64,000 bases of DNA from Aporhodopirellula rubra (lineage in GTDB: Bacteria; Planctomycetota; Planctomycetia; Pirellulales; Pirellulaceae). The position numbers and the translations under genes are program-made. The notes beneath the pieces were generated by a model. That model ran no database searches and was not told the DNA's origin. It saw only the letters and a program-made list of their open reading frames with translations. The stretch is taken from assembly GCF_014192335.1 (NCBI RefSeq), contig NZ_JACHXU010000011.1:218257-282256 (forward strand). Reading direction: 5' to 3'. Below are positions 17,062 to 26,840 of this stretch, piece by piece (position 1 is the first letter of the stretch; the number at the start of each line of letters is the position of its first letter).

Positions 17062-18492
17062 ATGATGATGAAGCATTTCTCAGGGACCAATCACAGGCCA
17101 ACTTCGTTGACTCCGGCCATTTCCGCCGTGGTTGTCGCTCTCGCTTTTGGATTGGTTGTGTTGCCTTCGAAAACTGCCGCCGGGCAGGAAAACGCCGCGG
17201 CAGCGAACGAATCGCCCGATGCGGCTCAATCCGACGTGGCTAAAGATAAGCCGAACGAGGCGTCGAGCGAAGAGCAGTCGAAATCCGCCGCAGAGGAAAA
17301 ACAACCCGCCAAAACGAGCGATCCGAAGGCGGACGGCGACGCCGCGAAAATGAAATCCGGAAACGACCAAACTGGTACCGCCGCCACCGATTCCAAGGAA
17401 TCACAGCCCAAAGAATCGCAACCCGAAAAGGCCGAACCCGATACTCCGACCGAGGAAACACCCGCCCCTGAGCCCGGTCCGGACCCGGAATGGAAAGCCA
17501 AGGGCGTTTGGACGTTGCCGCCAACCGATGGCCCCGCCGCGATCGACTTTTCCCTCGTCGGAGAATATCTAGGCGAACTCGAGTCAAGCGACAACAACCA
17601 AAAGGACGGCGACTCCGCTGCAAAAAATCGCCGCCTGGGCGTGCAGATCCGCAATCTCGGCAAAGGTGAATTCGAAGCCCGCGCTTACTCCGGCGGACTT
17701 CCAGGACAGGAATTATTCGAAGACGAGAAACCGATGCTGCTGTTCGGACGTCGCAGCGGTTCCACCTTGGTGCTTTCGGGTGGCCCATGGGCGATGTTCG
17801 CTGGCGCCGAAGAGTGCAAGATCATCGACGAGACCGGCACGACGCTCGCAAAACTTCCACGTGTCGAACGTTCCAGCCCCACGCTCGGTGCCACTCCACC
17901 CGAAGGTGCGATGGTCTTGTTCGACGGAACCGACACCAACGCGTTCGCACACGCCCGGATGACCGAGGACAAATTGCTCGCTCAAGGTGCTAACATCAAC
18001 TTCATGCTCAATGATTTCGATTTGCACCTTGAGTTCCGCATCCCACACATGCCCGCACAGCGGGAGCAAAAACGAGGCAACAGCGGCGTCTATTTGCAAG
18101 GCCGCTATGAATGCCAAGTGCTCGACTCATTCGGCGACGCCAAAGTATTCAACGGCCTCGGTGCCCTGTACCGGCACAAGGCTCCTAAGTTCAACATGGC
18201 ATTGCCGCCGTTGGTTTGGCAGACCTACGACATCCACTTCACCGCCGCACGATTCGCCGCCGATGGCAGCAAAATTCGTAACGCCCGGATTTCATCCTGG
18301 GTCAACGGCGTCAAAGTTCAAGACGATGAAGAGTTGCCGGGTCCCACCGGACACGGCAAACCCGAGTCGCCGACTCTGTTGCCAACGCTCATCCAAGATC
18401 ACGGTGACCCAGTGCGTTTTCGCAATATTTGGGTAATCGATCGCGGATTGTCCGGCGGGATCGAGTTCCCGCAAATGGCCGACACCAAGTAG
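17062..18492 (+). CDS. Secreted DUF1080 (3-keto-disaccharide hydrolase-like) protein
   Basis: With the ATG at 17062 the 476-residue product has a proper signal peptide (AISAVVVALAFGLVVLPS, cleavage near TAAGQ). The next 110 residues are a Glu/Lys/Ser/Pro-rich linker. The C-terminal third holds the DUF1080 lectin-like fold, with MVLFDGTDTNAFAH, FDLHLEFRIPHMPAQREQKR followed by GNSGVYLQGRYECQVLDSFG, and FRNIWVID at the end. DUF1080 proteins include 3-keto-glycoside hydrolases and are numerous in planctomycetes. An upstream in-frame start would overlap the uvrA-like gene and spoil the signal peptide. Confidence 0.85.
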   Translation: MMMKHFSGTNHRPTSLTPAISAVVVALAFGLVVLPSKTAAGQENAAAANESPDAAQSDVAKDKPNEASSEEQSKSAAEEKQPAKTSDPKADGDAAKMKSGNDQTGTAATDSKESQPKESQPEKAEPDTPTEETPAPEPGPDPEWKAKGVWTLPPTDGPAAIDFSLVGEYLGELESSDNNQKDGDSAAKNRRLGVQIRNLGKGEFEARAYSGGLPGQELFEDEKPMLLFGRRSGSTLVLSGGPWAMFAGAEECKIIDETGTTLAKLPRVERSSPTLGATPPEGAMVLFDGTDTNAFAHARMTEDKLLAQGANINFMLNDFDLHLEFRIPHMPAQREQKRGNSGVYLQGRYECQVLDSFGDAKVFNGLGALYRHKAPKFNMALPPLVWQTYDIHFTAARFAADGSKIRNARISSWVNGVKVQDDEELPGPTGHGKPESPTLLPTLIQDHGDPVRFRNIWVIDRGLSGGIEFPQMADTK

Positions 18493-18513
18493 CCGGACCG
18501 CTAAAGTCAAGAT

Positions 18514-18577
18514 CATCGGCTAGAGCATCCACGAAAATGCTGTAGCCGATGTCGACCAAATTCAGAGGTCTGAATTT
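18514..18577 (+). terminator. Two consecutive hairpins downstream of the DUF1080 gene
   Basis: Bases 18514-18528 pair with 18537-18551 (15 bp with one mismatch, 8-base loop), starting 22 bases after the stop. A second palindrome follows at once: AAATTCAGA (18558-18566) with TCTGAATTT (18569-18577), followed by TT. The position fits transcription termination. The rest of the gap to 18790 shows nothing recognisable. Confidence 0.55.
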
Positions 18578-18790
18578 TGGCGAGACAAGCGGCGGTAAGC
18601 GAGCCCGGCAACATGCGTCATGCTCTCGAGCGTTACGACGCGCGATGTGCGTTTTCAAGGTAGCTGCGTTAAACCGAACGTGGTCCAACGTCGCGCGACG
18701 GTGGCTACATCAAAAATGGAAACGCTCTGGCGGATCACCCCGTGCGCCCCCAACGGCAGCACCTCCGGAGTGATCCAACCACCGAGGCTT

Positions 18791-19447
18791 TTATCGTTTG
18801 TGGATGAACTCACCCGAAACGCCCGCGACGGAAAATGCGGAACGAATCTCGCTTCGAATCTTTCCCAACGTCGGTGTGAGCGAAATCACACCCACGAGGC
18901 ATACGATGACGGCCGCGAAATGCAACGCGTTCCCATCGAGCATCGAGAGCACGAGATTGACGACGGCGGCGCCTTCCAAAATCGCCTGCGATACCAATCG
19001 TGACGTTTGCGACCCTTCCAAGTACTGACGCAGCGGTCTCGGGAGCGTCTCGTCGCGGTCCCAATTCTCCCACGCGTCCCGCGCCGGTTGCGATGCCGCA
19101 ACGCCTCCGCTGACCAACTCAGCCACTTCGGGCTCCGTTCGCAGTTTGCTCGCCGCGGCAGACCGCAACATCATTCGCATCAAAAACGCCGTCACGAGTG
19201 CCATCACAAACACACCGCCGCCGATCAGCAACAACACCATCTCACCCTCGGCGGCCTCTTCGTCATTCTGCATCATCAAGAACGCGAACACCGCCGTCAT
19301 CGTGATAATCCCCGACGTAAGTGCGAAGGAGATCAATTGGCCCACTCGCAGGAACTCGCTGAGCGTCGTGGACGTCCTCCCGGTCCTGGACGAGATCGCC
19401 GATGAAGGCGATGTGAAAGGATCATTCGAATTGGGATCGTTGGACAA
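18791..19447 (-). CDS. Membrane protein of unknown function, four predicted helices
   Basis: The 218-residue protein starts with a Ser/Asp/Asn-rich cytoplasmic tail (NDPNSNDPFTSPSSAIS). It has hydrophobic spans at about residues 35-55 (SFALTSGIITMTAVFAFLMM), 68-90 (VLLLIGGGVFVMALVTAFLM), 160-178 (ILEGAAVVNLVLSML) and 183-200 (ALHFAAVIVCLVGVISL). A basic loop with RTEPEVAELVSGG lies between the pairs. I recognise no family. It converges with the DUF1080 gene and is divergent from the next one. Confidence 0.6.
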   Translation of the reverse strand: MSNDPNSNDPFTSPSSAISSRTGRTSTTLSEFLRVGQLISFALTSGIITMTAVFAFLMMQNDEEAAEGEMVLLLIGGGVFVMALVTAFLMRMMLRSAAASKLRTEPEVAELVSGGVAASQPARDAWENWDRDETLPRPLRQYLEGSQTSRLVSQAILEGAAVVNLVLSMLDGNALHFAAVIVCLVGVISLTPTLGKIRSEIRSAFSVAGVSGEFIHKR

Positions 19448-19571
19448 GGGACCACCATCGTGATGCGAAATGCGGATAGAAAGACAAAGCGACCAGGCAC
19501 GGCAAGAATGCAGCTTGTTTCGCCTCCTTGCTTCTAAACAATCTAGCGGTTTCGGACCAGCCCCGTGGGAC

Positions 19572-19607
19572 GCTGTCGTGGCGCGTCACAACTAATGACA
19601 CGACAGC
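19572..19607. promoter_or_regulatory. Inverted repeat in a divergent intergenic region
   Basis: GCTGTCGTG (19572-19580) and CACGACAGC (19599-19607) form a perfect 9-bp stem around 18 bases, with a short TCA/TGA pairing inside. It lies between the two divergent membrane-protein genes, a place where an operator would be expected, but no regulator is identified. Confidence 0.3.
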
Positions 19608-19734
19608 CTTCGCGTCAGAGAGACTCGCTCCCCATGAATCCTTCGCATGCGATATGATCTTTGGCGACCGCTCTACGACCTAAGCTTGCGAAAACCATCC
19701 ATCATCGATTCGAAATCGGACATTCATCGCCAAC

Positions 19735-21321
19735 ATGAGTCCTGAACTGCCAACACCGAACTCAATCAGGCACACGCCAATAACAAATGCGGTGAATCAC
19801 CTCGGCAGCATGTCCGCATTTCCCACCATGCTAATGTGGTCGGTCGTCTTGATCGCGGCCGCAGTCTTCTCCGGTCGCTGGACGTTCCATATCGTCTCCG
19901 ACACAGCGAGCTATCTGCAGTACGCGTTCTCGCCCGCCTCCGCCGCGGCCGCCGAAATCCGGTCTCCCGTGTATCCATTGGTTCTGCGTCTCTTCACGTC
20001 TCTCGCCCCAACCCGTTCGTCGGCACTGCAGCTCGTCGTTCTCGGACAAATCTTATTGCACGCAGCTGCAACCTCGGCATTGATGCTCGAACTCCGAAAT
20101 TGGAAAACATCCTGCCTGATGTCCTTATCCGTTGCGGCAACGGTGGCGATCGGATGCACGTTCTGGGACAACGTCTCCACCATTGCAACGGATTGCCCCG
20201 CCATGTCGGTCGGTGTGATCACCGCAGTCTGCATGATGCGGGGTTGGCGTCGTGGTTTTTCGATTCGTTTGTCCATCGCGATTGCGGCATTTGTCCTCAT
20301 TGCGATCGGTTTGCGTCCGGCGTATTTGTTTCTGATTCCTTGGACAACAATCGCGATATTTTTGCGTCCCGCTGAGGCAATCGATTCCACGTTTAGCCAC
20401 CGAGTTCGCGACGGGTTCGTGATCGCGGGCATCCCTGTTGTGACATTACTTGGGTGGTGCGTGTTTCGATACGTCACGGTCGCGGATTTTTCGCTGCTGC
20501 CGTTCGGCCATCAAAACATGGCAGCCGTCACCACACAGCTCCTCGACAACGACGAATTAACAACGATCCCTGGAAAACCAGGTGAACTGGCGTCCGAAAT
20601 CGCCCGACGACGTGTCGAAGTTTCGTTGGGCGAAAATCTTCGAGCGACTCCAAACCAGACATCCCAAATTAGCGACTCAGGCGAGGCTCGCGGTGTCCGC
20701 ACCACATGTGCCGCCGACGGGCTGGATTTACGAACGCACGGCGATCCATCGCGGCGTGCCGATTCCTACATGACGCTCGAAAACCGTTGGGACGCGATGA
20801 CGTACCTCGTCGTCGTCCCCGCCGCGGCTCACGTGATCCAATCCGACGCGTCGAACGATGCCGCGCGTGATGCCGACATCGTTGCGCAGCATCAATTGAT
20901 CGCCGAACTAGATAAGTACATCGTGCGTTCTTACCCGTTGCGATACGCGCGTTGGTGGCTGCTCGCGGTGCGACGGGGATTATGGGGGTCGGCCGCGAAC
21001 ATCGTAATGCACCCCATCTTCTTAATCCTGATCGTTGTTGCGGCACTTATCACAACAGTTCGATGCATTCATCCGTCGCGTGCGGAAACCAACCGAACCT
21101 CCGTGACACAATCGCGCGCGGGTGTTCGTGCGTTCCTGCTAATTGCGATCACCTATGGAGCCACCAAACTCGGCTTTGTTGCCTTGACGAGTCCACCGAT
21201 CGGGCGATTTTCCGATGCCGCATTTGTGTTCGTTCCAGGCGTCATGGCGATCGCGTATTTCGCATTCCAACACAGTCTTCGTTTCGAAGACATTAGCAAG
21301 TCGACATCCAAAACGCACTGA
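19735..21321 (+). CDS. Polytopic membrane protein, possibly a glycosyltransferase-like protein
   Basis: The 528-residue product has about nine hydrophobic segments, for example FPTMLMWSVVLIAAAVFSG near residue 30, LQLVVLGQILLHAAATSALM near 100, SIRLSIAIAAFVLIAIGL near 185 and PIFLILIVVAALITTV near 430. A hydrophilic loop of about 150 residues (about 265-400) lies between helices. The short RSPVYPLVLRLF segment after the first helix and loop resembles the first extracytoplasmic loop of GT-C-type proteins, but the catalytic Asp-Glu motif is not convincing. The assignment is therefore only structural. Confidence 0.55.
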   Translation: MSPELPTPNSIRHTPITNAVNHLGSMSAFPTMLMWSVVLIAAAVFSGRWTFHIVSDTASYLQYAFSPASAAAAEIRSPVYPLVLRLFTSLAPTRSSALQLVVLGQILLHAAATSALMLELRNWKTSCLMSLSVAATVAIGCTFWDNVSTIATDCPAMSVGVITAVCMMRGWRRGFSIRLSIAIAAFVLIAIGLRPAYLFLIPWTTIAIFLRPAEAIDSTFSHRVRDGFVIAGIPVVTLLGWCVFRYVTVADFSLLPFGHQNMAAVTTQLLDNDELTTIPGKPGELASEIARRRVEVSLGENLRATPNQTSQISDSGEARGVRTTCAADGLDLRTHGDPSRRADSYMTLENRWDAMTYLVVVPAAAHVIQSDASNDAARDADIVAQHQLIAELDKYIVRSYPLRYARWWLLAVRRGLWGSAANIVMHPIFLILIVVAALITTVRCIHPSRAETNRTSVTQSRAGVRAFLLIAITYGATKLGFVALTSPPIGRFSDAAFVFVPGVMAIAYFAFQHSLRFEDISKSTSKTH

Positions 21322-21456
21322 GTTTCCATGCAGATCACAAACAAGCTTCCGCCGGTGTCCGTGGTTCGTGCGGACGCGTATAACTAACGCCTCGCATGGC
21401 CCGTTCATGCGAGTGTTTCTATTTCTCTTACGCACTCTTTTCCGAGCGACACGAAC

Positions 21457-21948
21457 ATGAACGCCTTCGACATCCTCAAACAAACTTACTCGACCAGCCA
21501 GATGGTGTTAACGTCCTACGTGAGCGACCTCACCAGCGCTGAACTGCTGACGCGTCCCGGCGAAGGCTGCAACCATATTGCATGGCAATTAGGACACCTG
21601 ATCGTTTCCGAAGGCAGCCTGCTCGATTCGATCATTCCCGGTCACTCGATCACACTGCCCGAAGGCTTCGCCGAAAATCATTCCCGAGAAAACGTCGCGA
21701 GCGATGACGCGAGCCAATTCGCAACCACGGAAGAGTATTTGGCGTTGTTCGCGAAATTGAAAGACGCGACCTTTGCCGCGATCGATTCACTGAATGTCGA
21801 AGACCTCGACAAACCCGCCCCCGAACATCTCGCGAAGATGTTTCCGACCCTTGGCTCGATCCTCGTTCTCGTGACGACTCACCCGATGATGCACGTCGGA
21901 CAGGTCGTGCCCGTCCGGCGCAAACTCGGCAAGCCAATCGTCATCTGA
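21457..21948 (+). CDS. DinB-family (DinB_2-like) four-helix protein
   Basis: The 163-residue product fits the DinB/YfiT helical bundle: a first metal-ligand region with NHIAWQLGHLIVSEG (the second His conserved), and a C-terminal helix TTHPMMHVGQVVPVRRKLG holding the other histidines. Family members are metal-dependent and often act as thiol-dependent transferases or unknown stress proteins. The length is normal. The gene stands alone and converges with a DUF1559 gene. Confidence 0.85.
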   Translation: MNAFDILKQTYSTSQMVLTSYVSDLTSAELLTRPGEGCNHIAWQLGHLIVSEGSLLDSIIPGHSITLPEGFAENHSRENVASDDASQFATTEEYLALFAKLKDATFAAIDSLNVEDLDKPAPEHLAKMFPTLGSILVLVTTHPMMHVGQVVPVRRKLGKPIVI

Positions 21949-22014
21949 TCCGATACCGAATCAGCTCACGTGCCGGGCCTAAACATCAACACGCACTGAT
22001 TTAGTCACGAAACC

Positions 22015-22033
22015 GCGTCTGCTCTTCAGACGC
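22015..22033. terminator. Short hairpin between convergent genes
   Basis: GCGTCTG (22015-22021) pairs with CAGACGC (22027-22033) around a 5-base loop. It lies 67 bases after the DinB stop and about 80 bases from the end of the convergent DUF1559 gene, where a bidirectional terminator is expected. There is no T-run. Confidence 0.4.
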
Positions 22034-22112
22034 AGTTCGGATGAAGAAGGACGCCGACGATCCTGACGTCCGACGAATACTCTCAGAGCGAGACACCACG
22101 AAGCCCCTCCGC

Positions 22113-23105
22113 TTACTCAGGCTTCGGCGGCTCGTGCCCACGACGCGTGATCATTGACGCGAACAGATAGGGCTCAATGCTCTCGGTGAACAAATTGACC
22201 GAGCCATCGGCTAACAGGAAGTACGATCCACCGACATGGAAACTGTGAAATCCAAAACCACGGGCGTTGGTGCAGTTGATGGCACACGGGCCGTCTTCGG
22301 GAGGCCAAGACAATCCGCTACGCTGCGAACCCTGGAACCAGTGCTCGCCGTTGACGAGGTCTCCCCATCCCCCACCGTTAACTCCCACGAGGTTTGCGGT
22401 CGCGACCCCATCAATCCGTCCGGCGCTGTAGACCGTTGGACCGCCCGTCCGCTCCCCCAATATAAACGTGTGTGAATGGCCGTCGAGAATTCCAGCAAAA
22501 TTCCCGTCCTGGCCACCGCCAAACACTTCACTGACGACTTGCAGTGCTCCCTCACGTTCGATCGATCCGTCGATTCCGGCGTGCAGCATGTATTCCCCGT
22601 TCACTCCGGTGGTCGGACAGTAATCGATCGGCGCGATATCGGTCGCGGTGAACGGTAGCCCCATCGATGACGAGTCAAACGTGTATCGCCGGGTATCGGC
22701 CGATTCCGGTGTGGACGGGCAGACGTACCCCGTTACCACCGACTGGATCACGGCCACGTTTCTGGGGCTGATTTGATCGACCGCGACGAGATCGAGATCA
22801 AATTCGTCATACAGAGCCTGCTGCTCCATGAACGGCAAAATCGCGACTGACCAAGGTCGACCATTAAACGACTGCGGAGGCGTTTCAAACCATAATGCAC
22901 GGGGTAGAACGCGAAACGCACTATGGTAATTGTGAATCGCCAATCCCATCTGCCGTACCTGATTGCTGCACTGCATCCGACGCGCCGCCTCGCGTGCCGC
23001 CTGAACCGCGGGAATCAACAACCCAACCAACACGGCAATGATGGCGATCACCACCAACAATTCCACTAACGTGAATCCGTTACGAATTCGTTTTTCATTT
23101 CTCAT
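22113..23105 (-). CDS. DUF1559 protein with type IV pilin-like N-terminus
   Basis: The 330-residue protein has the prepilin cleavage and methylation motif NGFTLVELLVVIAIIAVLVG followed by LLIPAVQAAREAARRMQC, the hallmark of planctomycete DUF1559 proteins. Typical DUF1559 segments follow: LGLAIHNYH-like MGLAIHNYHSAFRVLPRALW, GRPWSVAILPFMEQQALYDE, VCPSTPESADT, and the closing FHSFHVGGSYFLLADGSVNL motif. These proteins are presumed to be exported pseudopilins at the cell surface; their role is unknown. The gene stands alone downstream of the kinase-WD40 gene. Confidence 0.92.
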   Translation of the reverse strand: MRNEKRIRNGFTLVELLVVIAIIAVLVGLLIPAVQAAREAARRMQCSNQVRQMGLAIHNYHSAFRVLPRALWFETPPQSFNGRPWSVAILPFMEQQALYDEFDLDLVAVDQISPRNVAVIQSVVTGYVCPSTPESADTRRYTFDSSSMGLPFTATDIAPIDYCPTTGVNGEYMLHAGIDGSIEREGALQVVSEVFGGGQDGNFAGILDGHSHTFILGERTGGPTVYSAGRIDGVATANLVGVNGGGWGDLVNGEHWFQGSQRSGLSWPPEDGPCAINCTNARGFGFHSFHVGGSYFLLADGSVNLFTESIEPYLFASMITRRGHEPPKPE

Positions 23106-23186
23106 CTGTTCTCAATGCCCCAAAATCATGATGAATGTCAGCGTTTTCACGCGAACACTTAGCTAGGATAAAGTTTACTGTCCCCA

Positions 23187-26100
23187 TTAATCCGCCGCCA
23201 ATGGGATTACGTGCAACGAACATTCGTCATCGGGAAGCGTGGAATCGTTTGGCCAATCACTGAACATCAGCACTTCGTTCCCTGCCGAGATCGAAAGATG
23301 CCTGATGGCTCTCTCTTCCGGAATTAGTCGGACCGATCCGAGCAAACGCAAGTTGGACGCGTTCCAAATCCCAAGTTCGCCGGTCGAACTGCCCGAAAGT
23401 ACAGTCCGCTGATCAGGTGAGAGCGCGAGCGAGGTAATATCACAGTGCTGGTCATTGCCATCCGAGCCTGATCGCCATTGGCGAGATCGATTGATACGTT
23501 GACCACGCTCATCCAACGCATAGATCCGACCATCCAAACTTCCGATCAAAAACCGTCCTTCGCGTGAGTCCTGACAGACTGCCCGAATGTGGTCGAATCC
23601 TGGCCCCAATACCGTTTCGGCGACGTCACCTGAACGGTAATGACACATCGTGTCACCGAACAGCATCAGATCGCCGTCCTGGGTCATCAAAATCGCATGC
23701 GCCGAACGTCGCGTTCGAATGCTGTTTTCGTGTTTGAAATGCGGGCTACCATCCGCCTCGTTGCAGTCGATCCGATAGGAATGCAGGACGTTACTTCCTT
23801 CACGCAATACCATCCGACTTCGCTGTGGATCGAGAATCACGGCTTCGACGCCTCGATACGCGTGTCTTCCAGGCTCCTGTTCAGGAAGATGGATTTCAAA
23901 GACGCGTTTGGCACCTGACAACTCCTTAATCCGTACAAAGCTGTTGTAGCCGGCGATCAACCAATCGTTGGCTTCGGAAACAGTGAGCGATGATGGAAAA
24001 TCAAGCGATGCAGAAGAATGTTGAGTGATTGGCAGTTCCTCAACGATCTCGCCGTCTTCGGGTGTGATCCGAAAGACGGAACCGTTTCGTCGCATTCCAA
24101 ATACGGATCGCCCCTCATGCGTTCCCACACAAACGAGCGTTTTGTCCATCATGGTCGGGTATTCCCCGCTCGATGCCACGCGACCGCCTGTGCGATCGGT
24201 GACATCCGCGGCACCCGAAAGGTGTGAAACGACAATCACCCCGTCATCACCACCGCTGTAGATCTGGCCCGACTCATCAATCGATAACGCGGTGACCGCC
24301 CCGCGATGTCGGACTTGGTACCGAACAGGATCACACTCCAAGGTGATCGGCTGGTTTTCGCCGCGTTTGATCGCCCTCCGTTTGAGGCGATCCAATTCGT
24401 CCACGTTCCAAACGCCAACGCCACCACTGACCGTTCCGATCACGAGGTGCTCACCATCACCAGTTAATGCGATCCGGCTGACCGCACCACGTGAGCAATT
24501 GAGCTTGTAACGGACCGGATCTCCATCCTGGAGGTCACAGAAATAAACAAACGGGTGGCTAACGCATGCACAGCAATACAGCGTGGAATCTTTGGTTGCC
24601 TTCACCATTCCAGCAGCAGAGGAAGAGTCATTCTTAAAGACCACACGTCGTTCGCGGGTACCCAAGTCATACGCAGAAATTTCGCCTAGCACTGGACACA
24701 ACACCAACTCGCCCTTCGAGTTGAATAGCATTTCCTCATTGCGGCGTTCCGATGTCAACTCAAAACGCTTTGCCGGATCATCGATCGTGATCACGCGAAT
24801 CGGTTCGTATCGGCAGCCCACGGCGAGTTGTTTGCTGTCGGGTGTGAACACGAGCGATTCCACCGTCGCGTCAAATCCCGTGAAGCTTTCGTGAACGCTT
24901 AACTCCGCGGAATGGTCATCGGGTATTTCGATTAACTCAACCGTGTTCAGACCAGACCAGGATGCCAACGTCGCCGAAGACGCTTTTCCTACTGCGATCC
25001 AACGTCCATCGGGGGACGCAGCCAATGCATTCACTTGGACATATCCACCGAATCCGAACAAGCTTTGTCGCGGAAGCTGCCACGCGTTGACTAACCGACC
25101 GTCACGGCGGTCGTGGATCCGAATCCATCCGTCCAACGACGACGAGACGACCAAATCGCGCTGCGGTATCAACACGGTTTCGGTGACCCGAGCCTGTCCC
25201 GTCTCATCGCCCAATTCCAACTGTCTCCAACCATCGCGCGTGAAAGTTTGCAACAACCGCCAATCGAATCGATCGTTGACCCGCTCGACACCGCAGTAAT
25301 CCAAAACCTCATCAGCGATCTGTTGTGAGTTCGCCGTATTGCCCGCCGCCACGGCCGCGAAAGCTTGCCGCAGATCGGATTGATAGGCGATCTCGAGCGC
25401 AGCATTCTCACTGGCCTCGGCGTTCAGTCGCTCCTGCTCGGCCTCCCGCAGCGCCACACTCGCTCGCGTTTCAGCATCTTTGGCGACTCGTTCGTTGTGG
25501 GACGCGACCGCGATCGCACCGGCCAACGTCTCGCTCTTTTGACGCAGACTACGGTTGCTCCACGCGAACGTCGCCGCGGCGATCGTCGACATCAACAGAA
25601 GACAAAACACCAAAGTCGACTCAACCGGCGAGCGACGCAGGGTTTGCAGCATGCGTTCGGAACGAGATCGAGGCCTCGCCCGAACCGGAAAGCCTTCGGC
25701 GTACCGCTCGAGATCGTCGCCGAGCTCTTCGATCGATGCATAACGTCGGGACGGTTCACGCTCCAAACACTTCATGCAAATCGCGTCGAGATCTCGATCA
25801 ATATTGGGGTTTCTGTCCCGCAGTGGCGTCGCCGCTGATTTCGACACCAACTCGATCAATTCGATCGGATACTTCCCTTTGAAAGGAACACAACCGGCCA
25901 GCATCTGATAGATCACCACGCCCATTGAATAGACATCGCCGAGCTTCAATTCCGGCGGGGCATCGCCCGCTTCATGCGTCAGTTGCTCAGGGGCGATGTA
26001 CGACAAAGTTCCGACGATGCGGTTACCCTCATGCGACTGAATCGAATCGACAATATCACGGACTAACCCGAAGTCAGTCAGACGAGGCGTGAAAGGCAAT

Positions 26101-26840
26101 CGTTCCGATCGAACGAGTGACTCAAATGACTCGTCGTCTGCCCCCAACGTTGGTCCGCCAACGGAGTTCGCCTCGCCATTCTTCGCAGGCAGCGTCGCCG
26201 CGTTTCGTCCCGGATCGGGAACCAACAACACGTTGCTGGGTTTGATGTCCCGGTGCACAAATCCACGCTGGTGAGCGTGCGAAATCGCTTGAGCCAACTT
26301 CGTCGCGATCGTGATCGCCCACGCGGGCTCAATCCCACCGGGATGAGCCGAGATGAATCGCCGGAGAGTCGGCCCCGGACACAACTCGGACACCAAATAG
26401 ATGCAGTCGCCTTCCTCGATGATTTCGTATAGGGGCACGAGATAAGGATGACTCATCTTGGCCGTCGCTCGTGCTTCGTGCAGTCGTCGCTCGTCGTTGC
26501 CCAACGCACCTCGCAAGCGAGAGATTGCCTTGATCGCGACTTCACGATCGAGCACCGTGTCGTACGCCTTGTGCACCACGCCGAACCCGCCGCGACCGAG
26601 TTCTTCCTTAATCACGAACCGGCCCACCCGCGGAGGAACCGTCGGAATCGGAACATCGGCGCGATGCGTTTCATTGAAACGAGTGCTCTCACTCCCGTCG
26701 CCCGCTCCGTCGTCGCCCAATGATGCGGTCGGACGGTTCGATGAATTGACGCTTTGAGACGAGTTCACCGTAATCGGAACAATACTTATCACATCGTCGA
26801 GATGCTCGACCGGGTCGTGATTGAGGTGCTTTCGATTCAC
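23187..26840 (-). CDS. Membrane Ser/Thr protein kinase fused to WD40 repeats
   Basis: The 1217-residue protein has a Hanks-type kinase domain (about residues 73-385): Gly loop GRGGFGVV, Lys104 in VAIKAI, HRDIKPSNVLL with catalytic Asp198, DFG at 256-258 and APEQ at 283-286. About 45 residues rich in Gly and Ala are inserted between the catalytic loop and DFG. One membrane helix (about 408-426) and a coiled coil (about 435-475) follow, then some 700 residues of WD40-like blades such as IGTVSGGVGVWNVDELDRL, YSGGDDGVIVVSHLSG and GSSTGELGIWNASNLRL. The receptor part would face outward. The start is GTG and overlaps the stop of an upstream frame by GTGA. Confidence 0.9.
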   Translation of the reverse strand: MNRKHLNHDPVEHLDDVISIVPITVNSSQSVNSSNRPTASLGDDGAGDGSESTRFNETHRADVPIPTVPPRVGRFVIKEELGRGGFGVVHKAYDTVLDREVAIKAISRLRGALGNDERRLHEARATAKMSHPYLVPLYEIIEEGDCIYLVSELCPGPTLRRFISAHPGGIEPAWAITIATKLAQAISHAHQRGFVHRDIKPSNVLLVPDPGRNAATLPAKNGEANSVGGPTLGADDESFESLVRSERLPFTPRLTDFGLVRDIVDSIQSHEGNRIVGTLSYIAPEQLTHEAGDAPPELKLGDVYSMGVVIYQMLAGCVPFKGKYPIELIELVSKSAATPLRDRNPNIDRDLDAICMKCLEREPSRRYASIEELGDDLERYAEGFPVRARPRSRSERMLQTLRRSPVESTLVFCLLLMSTIAAATFAWSNRSLRQKSETLAGAIAVASHNERVAKDAETRASVALREAEQERLNAEASENAALEIAYQSDLRQAFAAVAAGNTANSQQIADEVLDYCGVERVNDRFDWRLLQTFTRDGWRQLELGDETGQARVTETVLIPQRDLVVSSSLDGWIRIHDRRDGRLVNAWQLPRQSLFGFGGYVQVNALAASPDGRWIAVGKASSATLASWSGLNTVELIEIPDDHSAELSVHESFTGFDATVESLVFTPDSKQLAVGCRYEPIRVITIDDPAKRFELTSERRNEEMLFNSKGELVLCPVLGEISAYDLGTRERRVVFKNDSSSAAGMVKATKDSTLYCCACVSHPFVYFCDLQDGDPVRYKLNCSRGAVSRIALTGDGEHLVIGTVSGGVGVWNVDELDRLKRRAIKRGENQPITLECDPVRYQVRHRGAVTALSIDESGQIYSGGDDGVIVVSHLSGAADVTDRTGGRVASSGEYPTMMDKTLVCVGTHEGRSVFGMRRNGSVFRITPEDGEIVEELPITQHSSASLDFPSSLTVSEANDWLIAGYNSFVRIKELSGAKRVFEIHLPEQEPGRHAYRGVEAVILDPQRSRMVLREGSNVLHSYRIDCNEADGSPHFKHENSIRTRRSAHAILMTQDGDLMLFGDTMCHYRSGDVAETVLGPGFDHIRAVCQDSREGRFLIGSLDGRIYALDERGQRINRSRQWRSGSDGNDQHCDITSLALSPDQRTVLSGSSTGELGIWNASNLRLLGSVRLIPEERAIRHLSISAGNEVLMFSDWPNDSTLPDDECSLHVIPLAAD

